DNA of 64,000 nt from Punica granatum (Eukaryota; Streptophyta; Magnoliopsida; Myrtales; Lythraceae). Where the stretch lies: assembly GCF_007655135.1 (NCBI RefSeq), contig NC_045128.1, positions 806,001 to 870,000 on the forward strand. The letters are read 5' to 3'. Of the stretch, positions 1 through 11,141 are shown piece after piece. The notes under the pieces are model-generated. The model saw nothing but the letters and a program-made list of their open reading frames with translations, was not told the origin of the DNA and did not search any database. Each line of letters begins with the position of its first letter. The stretch's first letter is position 1. The position numbers and the translations under genes are program-made.

Positions 1-333
1 CGACCTATCCACCACTATCCTGCTGTGGAAGTTGTGTGTGGTTCATCGGTTTCCACGACCGCTCAATTGAACTCGAATGATTTTTCTTTTATCTGATCAG
101 ATAAAACTCCCTCCCTCGTTCTCTCACTCTTCCAACATCTTTTGCACTGTCCCCATCATCAATCAGCAATCCTATCTAAAATCCTCCCTCCCCCCATCTT
201 CCCGCTTGAAAAGCTACTCCTCTTTTATCATATTGACTTCCGCCTGAGCTGAGGTTTAAACCTTTGCCCCCTGTTTGATCAACAACCCCTGGCACCTTCT
301 CCTTGATTGATCTTGGAGCTGTCCTGTCCTGCA
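1..333 (+). promoter_or_regulatory. Upstream region and 5'UTR of the BASS1-like gene
   Basis: This non-coding stretch precedes the BASS1 start codon at 334. It is rich in CT tracts (about 110-210), as is common in plant 5'UTRs. I see no clear TATA box at a position I can defend, and no other gene. Confidence 0.4.
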
Positions 334-3300
334 ATGGCGACCCTTTCGAGATTCGTCCTCAAGGACTGCAACTCCCAGACATGGGATGCTGGGCACGGGG
401 CGGGTTCTTGTTCTCTTCTCGCCACCCGGAGGCCAGTGCGCCACCTTGGTACGTCTGATCCCCGACTGTTTCAGCTTGATTTCGCTTTCTGGGCACAACT
501 ATATTTCTGTTCTTGGGGCCATTTTGGTGCAATTTTGTGCAAAATGTTTTGTGGGCAGTGCTTGTTTTCATTTCTCGAGTTGAGGCCATATTGGTGCAAA
601 TCCTGGTGCTTGCCTTGCGGTTTTGGTTTTTCGGGTATTGTCGTGGTCATTGAATTTTAGCTGCTTCTGGGTGGATTAGTTTGTAGCTTGATCATTTTGG
701 GCAGTGTCCTGTTTTCTTGATTTTCATTGTTAGATCTCAGGAGGGGATACTGTGTGTCTGCGAACTTAAGGAGATTGACCATTCAGGACAGGCCGAGGAG
801 TCCACTTGTTCTTGCAAGGCCGCTTCCTACTAATCCGGGCTCAAGGTATGCTCTCTGATCAGCGTTATGATAGATTTGAATGATGAATTCCGATTCCCAA
901 CTCAACTGAAAAAACTAAGCTGCTGAAATGAGGTGGAGGCTTGTTCTTTGTTCTGTGTTTGATTGTTTAGTTATATCTATCATATGTTCTTAAATCGTCA
1001 GAAATGATAGCCTCGGCTTCCCTTAGTCAAACAGCAACTTGATGAAGAACTGTACAAAGCCTAGATGCTCCTGGATGGAGTCATATTGACCAAATCTTTT
1101 TGTTCCTCGTCACCTTTCATCTTGGATCAAATCTGCATTACTTGTAAACTTTTATTTCCCCTGCTTCTGGTTCCCCTATCAGCTAATTATATCATCGAGT
1201 TATGCAATTGAAGCGCTTGGTACTGTTCCATAACCCATGAGTCGTCTCATTGTATTGTCTAAACGATTTGCTTACGTGGAAAATGAATTTGACGCAACGT
1301 CCTTGCCTCGAGCTCTCCAGCAAACCTAAAACCTCACTTGTTGTGTTGGAAGCACTTCTGTTACGTCAGGGGCATCTGTTCTCTAGCAGTCACCTATGGT
1401 CTTTCTTGTGTAGAAACTCACTGACGTTATGCAAGGCTACTACCGATGCCTCGGGAGCCAGCACGCCAAGTGGGATGAGCCAATATGAGAGGATAGTTGA
1501 GACCTTGACCACGCTCTTCCCTGTCTGGGTTTGTAACTGATTTCACTTCTAGTCCTTTTCTTCAAGTGCTTTAATTCTATGAAGAAGTTCATTATATTTT
1601 GTCAACTTTGACCATTGGACAGGTTATCTTGGGCACCGTTATCGGGATCTACAAGCCTGCTGCGGTAACTCTTACTCTTCTTTTGCTGTTTTCATTTTTT
1701 TTCAACCTCCGGAAAGCTCTCCTCCTGTAATAATTCTCGAGCATTTGGTACTTCAGGTCACTTGGTTGGAGACAGATCTCTTCACAGTCGGTCTTGGGTT
1801 TCTCATGCTTTCAATGGGGTTGACTTTGACTTTTGAGGACTTCAGACGATGTCTGAGGAACCCATGGACTGTAAGGGTCAAATCATTAGCATCATTTTGA
1901 GTTCATACATTGGCCAAATCATTGGGGCTCCAATTTTTCAATTCCAATGCTAATTCCTTGAACTCAATTTTGCAGGTGGGTATAGGATTTCTAGCCCAGT
2001 ATATGATCAAACCCTTGTTAGGTTATGTCATAGCAAGGGTAAGTATTCCCTCGCCCATTCATTTCCTATTGCCAGCAATTTTTCTATTATCCCCCAAGTT
2101 GATGATTATACGAGGACAACACATTTCCAGCAGAAAATAAATATCTAACTTGTGCTATAATACTCTGAAACTTATGATGAACTATATATCAATTTCCAGA
2201 CTCTGAAATTGTCTGCGCCTCTTGCTACGGGTCTTATACTGGTGTCGTGCTGCCCTGGAGGTCAAGCATCGAATGTTGCTACCTACATATCTAAGGGGAA
2301 CGTGGCTCTCTCGGTTCTTATGACCACGTGAGTCATATTTATCCATGTGTCAAATTTAGAATCTCCTGGTTTATCATTCACTCACTAAAAGGGACATGTC
2401 AGCTATGTGTTCAATCAGATAGCCAACTGGAGTAAATTTTCTTCAGTTTCTTTGGTAGCTTGTTCAGCTAACTGCTAACATCATTTTTCAAGCAATAGAC
2501 TTCTCCATTACAGCTTCTTCAAAAATTTTCCAGGTGTTCAACAATTGGAGCCATCATCATGACTCCTCTCCTTACAAAGCTTCTTGCCGGTCAGCTTGTT
2601 CCTGTGGATGCTGCGGTAATTATGCCGTTCTTCCAAGATTAATCTGTATATCTGACAATTGTTTGCTCGAAGTGGTAAAATGTTTCTTTCTACCTATAAA
2701 ATGCAGGGGCTTGCAATCAGTACGTTTCAGGTTGTTCTGGTTCCGACAGTTCTTGGAGGTAACTAGAATGACTGTGTTCAAATTTTCCAGTTTCAACTTT
2801 CGGGTTGGGACATCAGTTGTAACGGCAATCATAGAATGAGAAGCAGGTCGTAGTAACCAGCTTCCTTCTCTACTCTTATGTGTCAGTTTTGTCAAATGAA
2901 TTCTTTCCGAAGTTCACCTCAAAGATAGTGACAATCACACCTCTCATTGGAGTCATCTTAACCACTTTGCTTTGTGCAAGCCCGGTAAGTGGAAATCGGA
3001 ACCTTATATTGGTGCTTACTGCTGAACATAGAAGAGCTAAATGTAATCGACACTCTTTCTCAAGATTGGTCAAGTTTCGGAAGTCTTGAAGACTCAAGGA
3101 ACACGACTTCTTTTTCCGGTGGCTCTCCTACATGCTGCAGCATTTGCCCTTGGTTATTGGATGTCGAAATTATCCTTCGGGGAGTCGACTTCTCGCACCA
3201 TATCGATTGAATGTGGAATGCAGGTAAAACTTTATAAACAGTTTGTAAATTATAGAAATACTCTCTAGTTCTTGAAGAAATGACTTATTTATATATAAAT

Positions 3301-3615
3301 ATGTATATCTGTCGGTGCCTGCAGAGCTCTGCGCTTGGGTTCCTTCTGGCTCAAAAACACTTCACCAACCCTCTCGTGGCAGTCCCTTCTGCAGTCAGTG
3401 TCGTGTGCATGGCGGTAATATAACATATCCCGATCCAAGAACATGTTTTTTAATACGACTTTTATAGTTTATGCTAATGAGTGATGTGGTTTGCTGTCTC
3501 TCTAAATCTGATGTCAAATATATATTTGTTATTGTAGCTAGGAGGGAGTGCACTTGCTGTCTTCTGGAGGAACAGGCCTCTTCCCATGGATGATAAAGAC
3601 GACTTCAAGGAATGA
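334..3615 (+). CDS. BASS1: BASS1-like sodium/metabolite cotransporter, chloroplastic
   Basis: Member of the bile acid:sodium symporter (BASS) family of the plastid envelope; the BASS1 substrate is not firmly established. Thirteen exons splice in frame: 334-448, 734-845, 1414-1528, 1623-1664, 1757-1870, 1976-2038, 2200-2327, 2534-2615, 2707-2758, 2887-2984, 3065-3223, 3325-3414 and 3538-3615, giving 415 aa (Arabidopsis BASS1 is about 400). The first ~85 residues are rich in Ser, Arg and Thr, like a transit peptide. The core shows the family's hydrophobic segments and signatures such as [45 protein letters not shown] and [11 protein letters not shown], and ends in DDKDDFKE. These match what I recall of BASS1 more closely than other BASS members. 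AATAAA signals lie at 3687 and 3830. Fragments of this locus recur at 13.5-15.8 kb. The N-terminal exons are the least certain part. Confidence 0.93.
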
Positions 3616-4604
3616 GAACTTCATGGGCCTACTAAGTCGGAAAGGCCATTGTTTTGCCAGCGTGTATTGTTAGTCTCAGGTCTCTAAATAAACTTTTTTG
3701 TTCTCGAGTCCTGAAGCTGTATTTGATGTTAGAAGGAAGTAGGCGCATTGTATCGTTGGACAAAAATTTATTAGGACTAGGAGGGCAAAGTTTTTGTTAA
3801 GAATCCCTGAGGGGATGTAGTACTGCTACAATAAAGCCTCGCAATTTCGTGCTCAGCTTATGCTCGAACTTAGTTTCCCAAGTTACATATAGAAGTGGTT
3901 TGCTTTTGTATCAAGGTCCTTCCAAGACTCAATCTATAGCCCAGTTCGGCTCTTTGCCAGGTGGTTGTGAATTGTCCATCAGTGCCAGTGTGCATCATCA
4001 GATTGTTAACGTTGTCGATGAACGAACCGGAACCGGAAATGGACTTTGTCGAAACCTACCAGGTCCTCTTCTCTGGAACCCGGAGGCCCCAGGATGCTGC
4101 TCTTAGAGGACAGATGAGTGTGGTCCATCTGAATGGCTTTGAGCAGCGCAAGGAGAGACTCACGAGAGTAACTGTTAAATCGTGGCCAAAGAAAAAGGAA
4201 CAGGATTAATCTGTCAACTAAATCTCCGTCCAATCGAGGAGTCTCTGTCACGCGCTAAAAATATCTTATTATTTCATCGAAAGAAAAATGTCTTTTGGTA
4301 TTTTCTTTTTTCTGATTTGTAAATGATCGATAAACAGTCAACTCAAAGAGCAATATTTATGATTTTTTTTTTGTTTATGAATATTGGATCTCGATCCAAT
4401 AAAATATAAAAGTGATCTTAGCTGAGTAACCTGCACTAAACGACTTATCAGTTACATGGATAATCCTTAGGGACAATGAAGATTGATTACTAATCCTCCC
4501 ATTTTTGGACTAAATTGAGGATATATATTATCATACATATAATACTAATATCCTTCTCGGTTATATTATAATCTTGACATCCAAATCCTAATTACCTTGT
4601 CCCA
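3616..4604 (+). other. BASS1 3'UTR and downstream intergenic DNA
   Basis: The stretch contains two AATAAA signals (3687, 3830) and no convincing gene. Two parts recur near 15 kb: about 3616-3997 corresponds to 13787-14182, and about 4213-4550 to 15238-15560. This shows that the duplicated tract was genomic DNA, not cDNA. Confidence 0.6.
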
Positions 4605-5660
4605 TCTATATCTATATAAATAATAAAAGCTGAAGCAACGTATCGGACGTTGCCACGTATGACATAGGTTGTTCGTCATTGAATGACTTTTGATGTTCTT
4701 ACAAATCACAAAACAATAAACGACATCTTTTAATCATGTTACACCACTCATGGAACTCTAAAAGTCTTTTAGTTATGGAAGTAAAAAAGTACTTCATATA
4801 TCGTCTTAAACAAACAAAACTATTCGTGCATTACGTGCTCTCATCATCCAATATCAAAACAAAAGCTCTTATCCTGAAAGTAATAGGAACTTTAATTTTT
4901 GGTGAAAAGGTAAAAATTCAACCTGTAAGAAAGTAAATAAAATATTTTACGAAAATATGCTTAATAAGAGATTAATTTTAATGAAATATGTTCACAAAAT
5001 AAAAAATTTAAACAATTAAGTTTTAAAGGAACGGAACACTATTAAGGTGGTCACGGGCGAACCTCTTAAAGTAGCCACAGACGAACCTTTGCTAACGGGG
5101 AAACCGATATTTTATGTTAATTATAAGGCTATTACAAAAATGATCACCAATCTTTTCAACATATCTAAGTTCGACTGTTTATAATCCACGCATATGCCGG
5201 GCTTTCGTCTAATTACTACTAATTAATTGTTGGGTAAAATGCGTAGTTTCTATGTGTTGCGTGACTGTGCCTGTAGCCATGCATTCACCTCATGCGTTGA
5301 CGGCCAAAAAAACAAATATGAGCATTAATTACCCAAATCTAGTGGAAGTCTAATTACAAGTTAGCTATCGAGCAGAATATCGATTATAGTATAATCATCG
5401 AGTTTACTTTTCTGGATCCTGCTGGCAACTAATTCAAAGCAAAACATGCATATGTACTAATATGTGTAGTAGACCATCAAATTAAATTACGCTCACACCG
5501 CCAAACAATATAAATATACCGGTCTCTCCTTAAAATCCTCGTTATTACCTGATTCATGACATATATAGGGAATAACTCAACGATGAAACTTTAACCACGT
5601 TAAAAAAAAAAAAGGCTGAACGATGAAAGCTGATCTTAGTTTTAATAATAATAACTACAT
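4605..5660. repeat. AT-rich intergenic DNA with a Helitron-like 5' terminus
   Basis: At 4605 the sequence TCTATATCTATATAAATAA followed by TAAAAGC resembles the 5' ends of plant Helitrons, which start with TC after an A. No matching 3' CTRR terminus with hairpin was found nearby, so the element is undefined. The part at 5396-5575 recurs in inverted orientation at 15562-15762. No gene is visible. Confidence 0.35.
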
Positions 5661-5666
5661 TACGAA

Positions 5667-5797
5667 GTTTCAAACACCACAATAGGCTTTAATATAGCAG
5701 GCTTTAATATAGTAGATTCGACTATGAAGTCTTCTTCAGTTCTGTAGAAACGAAGTAGTCCAGCTTGAACAAAGGGTTTAAAAAGCATCGGAATATT
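5667..5797 (-). pseudogene. Degenerate copy of the last exon of the AOP1-like gene
   Basis: On the minus strand this tract aligns with the C-terminal coding part of the neighbouring dioxygenase exon (6002-6117). The same words occur in the same order: the complements of tttcaaacaccacaataggct, acgaagtagtccagc and aaagggtttaaaaagcat. It has accumulated substitutions and insertions, including a short internal repeat of aggctttaatata. It lacks the upstream exons and cannot encode an enzyme. The order of fragment, copia remnant and intact exon 3 suggests a local duplication separated by, or made during, retroelement insertion. Confidence 0.7.
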
Positions 5798-5953
5798 CTA
5801 CTTTATTGGAAATTTAAAATGGGTCTGCCTAGCACAACAACATAAATCACAAATGTCATCAACTGAGTCTTCCATGTGAACAGCGGTACCCTGAACCTTT
5901 ATTTGCTAAGAAGGATGACCACGTCGCATATGCCAAAGAACACCGTCATCTGC
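5798..5953 (-). mobile_element. Remnant of a Ty1/copia polyprotein (GAG-pre-integrase)
   Basis: Read on the minus strand, one frame gives VLWHMRRGHPS, a stop codon, then about 26 residues on, CDLCCCARQTHFKFP. This matches the copia GAG-pre-integrase pattern: LWHxRLGHPS followed by a Cys-x2-Cys with a K/RQ-x4-FP tail. At least one in-frame stop and the tiny size show a dead fragment. I saw no LTRs, integrase core or reverse transcriptase around it. It sits directly between the intact last exon of the AOP1-like gene and its degenerate duplicate. Confidence 0.7.
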
Positions 5954-6004
5954 TTTCTTCGCTTGAGGTGCCCAATCCGATGTCGTCATATGTCGTAAAT
6001 AGTT

Positions 6005-7051
6005 TCAAACACCACAATAGGCTCTAACGGTGGACTCGGCTTTGTAGCCTTCTTCGGTTTGGAAAAAACGAAACAATCCGATTTCATCAAAGGGTTTGAA
6101 AAGCATTGGGTGTTCCTCATCGACTAGCTCTTCGGGGCACTTTATCGTTCCTCCTAATTTGGAAAATAGCCCGATCGAGTACCTCACCTGATCTCCCTTT
6201 ATCATCACACGGTGTCGTGGACAATGTAACCTCCCATTGCACCAACCCTAATCAGGGAAAAAGGAAAAAATTGTCCTTTAAAGTATTGAGAAATATAGAA
6301 ATTCGCATATGAATCAGTAAAATTATCATCATGTCGTAGATGGCAAATCAATTGTGCAAACTGGATATACTTACGAGGAATAATTCTCCGACTATGACAA
6401 TGAATGTTGAAGGTGAAGGAGTGGCCCTAATCCACCTTCCATCTTTGGCCTGAACTTCCAACCCATCGACATGATTTTGTTGAAGTATGGTCAGAAAATT
6501 CTTGTCAGTGTGAATGCCCATTCCGATTTGATCCTCCATTGTGTTTGGAGCTATGTATTTGCTTAGTGTCATTGAGTGCGTCAAATGTTCTATATGAGAA
6601 TCCAAGTATTTTTCTACCCCCAGAGCTTCGAAAGCAAGCCTTTTCACCAATAGATCCAACTCTGCTGCCTTTCTAGCGTACGTGTTGATGGTCTCACTGT
6701 AATGAAATTTACACATATGTGACTATATATATGTACTACTTTATAACCCGCGTGGTGCCACGGTTTCTAAATATTTTTCTCATACATAAGAATTCTGATA
6801 AGCTCAATAATGCATATTTTATATTTAGTATTTAGTATTGCTTAAGAGTCGATTACATTAAAATTTATTTATTTTTTAGCGTTTAATAGTTGGAATTTCG
6901 AAGAATATCATGAGAGTAAGTTTTTCGTTTATATTATCTTATTTTGTACTAGTATGTTTTGCTCATAGTAAAAGAAATTGAACAAAGAGTAAAAAAAAAA
7001 AAAAAAAAAAAAAGTAGAAAGAGGCAAAGTTAGAGAATTTTGACCGCCCCG

Positions 7052-7091
<40 letters not shown>

Positions 7092-7518
7092 GGGGGGAGA
7101 GAGAGTTTTAAATAGATAGACTTAAAAAAGCGCACCTGAATCTTGGGTTGCTATGATCCGGCCATAATAGGTCACCCAAGCTTTGAACGGCCGGAGAGTC
7201 TAGGACTTCACCCATTGCCATGTTTTCGTATAGAGGGCTCCTTGGAGTACTTTCTCTGTACCCGAAGAAGTGCACATCGCCAGGCTTGACGAACCGCCGC
7301 TTTGTCTCGGAAGGTAGGTTGAACACCTCCTCGAGCTGCTCCATGACACTGCCATCAGTCTTCTTGCCCCCATACACGGCTTCGAAGCAGCCGTACTCTT
7401 CGAGGGCTCGAAAGACATCACCTCGGACAAGGTCCCAGGAGGTGGTTCCGGGGCTCAGATCATCCGATGACAGATCTATCTTAGGAAGGCTAAGAGGTAA
7501 AGCGAGGTCAATACCCAT
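6005..7518 (-). CDS. AOP1-like 2-oxoglutarate/Fe(II)-dependent dioxygenase
   Basis: Soluble oxidase of the 2OG-Fe(II) superfamily, DOXC class, similar to AOP1-type proteins found across dicots. The substrate cannot be read from sequence. Three exons splice in frame: 7136-7518, 6375-6696 and 6005-6247, giving 315 aa, close to the usual ~320. The N-terminal half contains WDLVRGDVFRALEEYGCFEA, the family's DIOX_N pattern. The iron ligands are His190 and Asp192 (GIHTDKN) and His247 (RHRV). The 2OG-binding motif is Arg257-Tyr258-Ser259. The C-terminus has EELVDEEHPMLFKPFD, highly typical of AOP-like proteins. Intron 1 carries a 23-A run, a 37-G run and a Helitron-like hairpin, so it has hosted insertions, but the reading frame is intact. 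The start codon is followed by LPLSLPKIDLS, as expected. Confidence 0.85.
6991..7105. repeat. Poly-A and poly-G homopolymer tracts in AOP1-like intron 1
   Basis: There are 23 consecutive A (6991-7013) and 37 consecutive G (7054-7090), followed by GGGGGG and GA repeats. The lengths of such tracts are often sequencing or assembly estimates. Confidence 0.9.
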
Positions 7519-7519
7519 A

Positions 7520-7555
<36 letters not shown>

Positions 7556-7636
7556 GAATTTTGAAATAAATTTGTATTTAGTTTTGATGCGATGCTTTGG
7601 CTGCTGCAGCTCTGCTGTGGTGGCAAATCGTATGAC

Positions 7637-7671
<35 letters not shown>

Positions 7672-10600
7672 CCTGGTGAGTTTAGAGGGAGTAATTTTGT
7701 TGATGCAAAAAATCGGTCTTCTACTTTATATAGGCCAAAATATATTTCTTTCTTTACGAGCCTTGAATGTCTCCTCTTCTACTAATATTCCCTGGATCTA
7801 CCTCTAGATCTCCAATGACCTTCGCTCTGATTGGAGTGTCCAATTATTTTTATTTATATGTAAGCAGTGACATCATTCATTCCATTATATGGGACCTTAA
7901 CTTGTGGTTGACAAAAAATATTTGACTTCTTGTCGGGCAAGTGGGAGAACCACTGAAGCAATCAATATTCACTCTGCTTCAGATCGATGAGATCCTCGGA
8001 CAAATAGGCTTTTATTATTTTATTTTATTTTTATTGCATCATCAGGTTTGATATGCAAAATATCTTGCTATATATATTATATATACATATACATTGATGT
8101 AAAAAAGGAAACATATTCATTACCTTAGACAAACAAATGGTGGATAAGATTCTATATATAATTACCCAAACCAGCTATGATCCGTCAATCGATCAAGATG
8201 GGATCAATTGAAGTCACGAAGCAGCATAAATGGGCCTCCCCTTTCGCATTTTTAATTCGACAACTTCAAAACATAATTATACGTTTAATGTTCAAATGGG
8301 AGCGTTTTAATTATGTCATGTGCTCTCTAACACAACTTTCAATTGAATTTCTCCATCAGTTTACATTAAACTCTTTGATCTGATCGAATGGGTGTGGAGG
8401 AAAGAGGAGTGGCCGTTTTGGTAAGAAAGGCACAAGAGGAAGGGCGATTCTCAGGACAGGGAAACAGACAGTGAGAGAAGGGAAAGGAGGAGAGGTGAAA
8501 GTAAAGTAGTGATAAAAGTGCCCCTTTTATTCTTATGGATTGGATGGAACTTTCTACAAATTAATATACGCTAGAAATTAAATATCACCCTTACATAAAA
8601 AGAAAGATCAGTAAACTATAAATAGGAAGGTTCTACAATCCTGCAGTGGCTACCGATGAATTAGACCACAAGAAGTTGATTTGACAATCATAATGATTGA
8701 CACTTAAAATATTTATAACGAGAAATGTGGTATTTTTTTTGTTTTGGATTATAAGGCACATTATGAATCTAGTGCAAAAATAGATCAAAAAGCTAAATAA
8801 AAAGTATGATACTCCTATTGGTAGGAATCAAATCCAAAATATATTGAATTTAAGTGAGCGATTTATGCAACTACACTAAATTCTTATCATTTAAAAGTAT
8901 TTATATTATCTATTTTGAAATCCTCGTGGAAAAGTTACTAAGACTCTTTTTTCCAATGGAATTACTAAGACCCTTTGTATTTTCTTTTTTTGGCAGTGTC
9001 ATTAATATACGAAATACTAGAAAGTTCTACCACAGTTCATGCACGGGTCGTGCTGTTATTTTTGCTTATATTGGTGTTAACACGATATATTTAAATTTTT
9101 TATATTTGTATTTAGTTTGTTATATTTAAATCTTTTCTAAAACTTTGATCCATTCATTGTTATCCTTTTGTGGCCTTTCTTTTCTTCTCCCGTTTGTCTA
9201 GAAAGAACATTGTAGAGAGCTTTCGGTAAAATGTAAAGACCTCTATCTTCTTGAGCTGATCGCAAATCAAGACGAAAACGTTTTTAAGTTGTCAACTCAA
9301 AATTCATTCCAATGGCCTTAAGTAAATTAATTTGTTAGTTCGTTAATTTCAAATCAAGAATAGAACAATTGTAACAGAGATCAATATTTTACGAAAAGAG
9401 AAACTTTTATTTTTTTTGCAAAAAATATAAAGGGATAAGAAAATGCAGCTGCCTTATTAGACCAATGCACCATTGTTGCAACGAAATACTTCGATGCAAT
9501 GTAAACAGTTGTGAAACACGTGGTCAAAATCATTTTTCGGGTCTCATAAGACAAAAAAACAAGTGAGTAATACAAAGTATGCTACCAACCCGCGAGACTA
9601 AGAAAACAAACCCACTCTCCACCTCAACTTCCAAAAGTTGACAACTTTAATTATTTGACTTTTGTTCCGAACTTTTCTTATAAGTCCTATTAATATTTAG
9701 AAACTTTTAATTTGCCCCCCTAAACATTATTTTTGATTCCGTCCCTGTGCACGGGTATTTTTTTTGGGTAAATTTCATGAGTGATATTACCATCTATAAA
9801 TGTTGTATTATGGTGCTCTTATATTTACATTTTAGTACATTAATTTACACTACATCGTTTGATGCAATTAATTGTGTAGAATTTAATGTCAAGAGATTAC
9901 TCCTAAGAGGTGCAGATGGCCATAAGTTGCTTTAATTGACTATAAAAGTTAATTGTAAGTGAAAATTCAATATTTTAAAATATTAATAAAACATTATGAA
10001 ATATTAACAATAAAATTAAAAGTAAAAAAAGAGAAAATTTCTCTCAAGATAGAAAATAACACACGTAAAAAGTAGTGATTATGATATCAATGAGTTAATT
10101 AAGATGGAATGAAAGAATATTTACGAAAAAAAGGGTCCGTTCATTTTCCTTATCTCTGTATGAGATAGTTCTTTTATTTTTTAATTTATACCCAACAAAA
10201 CAACATGAGTCTATGATAAAATTTCTTTCTTTTTTATTCATTATAAATTGAATAAAGTATATAATATACTAAATTGCAATATTAAATATAAAGCAAAACG
10301 GTATGTACAACACTAATTTTTTCATTTCACTTACGGACTATATATTCTCTATTTTTTATCTCACTAATTAACAAATGAAGTTTTTATTGTAATATTCGAA
10401 ATTAAAAAATATTTATCAATTTTTATAGAATAGTATAGAGAAAAATAAATATTTATGGTAATTTACTTAGAAATCATTAACTGTTGATCTCATTTCGAAT
10501 CTATCATGTATTATTATCAATTTTTCATTTTTGATGAGAAAACTAATGAATGGGATCGAGCACAAAAAGAGAAAGTAATAGAATGATTATTTCTTTTTTT

Positions 10601-11140
10601 AATTAACTAAATAATATTTTAAAAAAAAATTTAAAATGCCTAATAACACAAAATAGGAATACAGACAAAATTGTTTTCTTTTTCTTATTTTATTCATTAA
10701 CCATTAAATAAATATAATATAATATAATAAATTATTAGAATAATGAAGAATTAAAAAACTGTGAGAGTATGAAATGTTTTCGTATACTCTCTCACATTAC
10801 TCGAAATTGGACAAATTTATATGTATTTAAGATTTTTCTCTATTTATTTATTTAACATTTTTGTTGCAAGATATGCCCGTGAGTTTAATAAGGGGGAATG
10901 AAAAGTAAGACGGTGGAGCACTTATAATTGTATGAAGAGAATTTAACTTGAAACATCTCAGTGTGTGCGTTTCTGCACTATTCTATCTTTTTTTGTTTTA
11001 TTATTTTTCTTCTTTGAATAAAAATTGTGAAAGACATTACTATTGCAATTATTCAGGGAGATCAAGTATTAAATGTTATTCAGCTTCCCAATAAGTGTGC
11101 TTTCTGAAACTACACCAAATGACTTATTTCGCTCCATAAT
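7519..11140. other. AT-rich intergenic DNA with microsatellites and Helitron-like hairpins
   Basis: The first ~300 bases are the presumed promoter of the AOP1-like gene, with (TA)n at 7523-7550 and 7636-7653 and (GA)n at 7653-7672. Further right I see CACGGG-type hairpin ends near 9037-9055 and 9744-9757. The segment at about 10930-11110 recurs in direct orientation at 14424-14620. The open frames here are short, low in complexity and match nothing I know. Confidence 0.5.
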
Positions 11141-11141
11141 A

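Noticed and set aside
307..660. 117-codon open frame extending through the first BASS1 intron
   Set aside because: Only the part from 334 to 448 is kept; a GT donor at 449 and in-phase joining with exon 2 explain the coding sequence.
5798..5953. Initially read as part of the AOP1-like gene or its 3'UTR
   Set aside because: The minus-strand frame has the copia GAG-pre-integrase pattern and a stop, and it lies beyond the dioxygenase stop codon.
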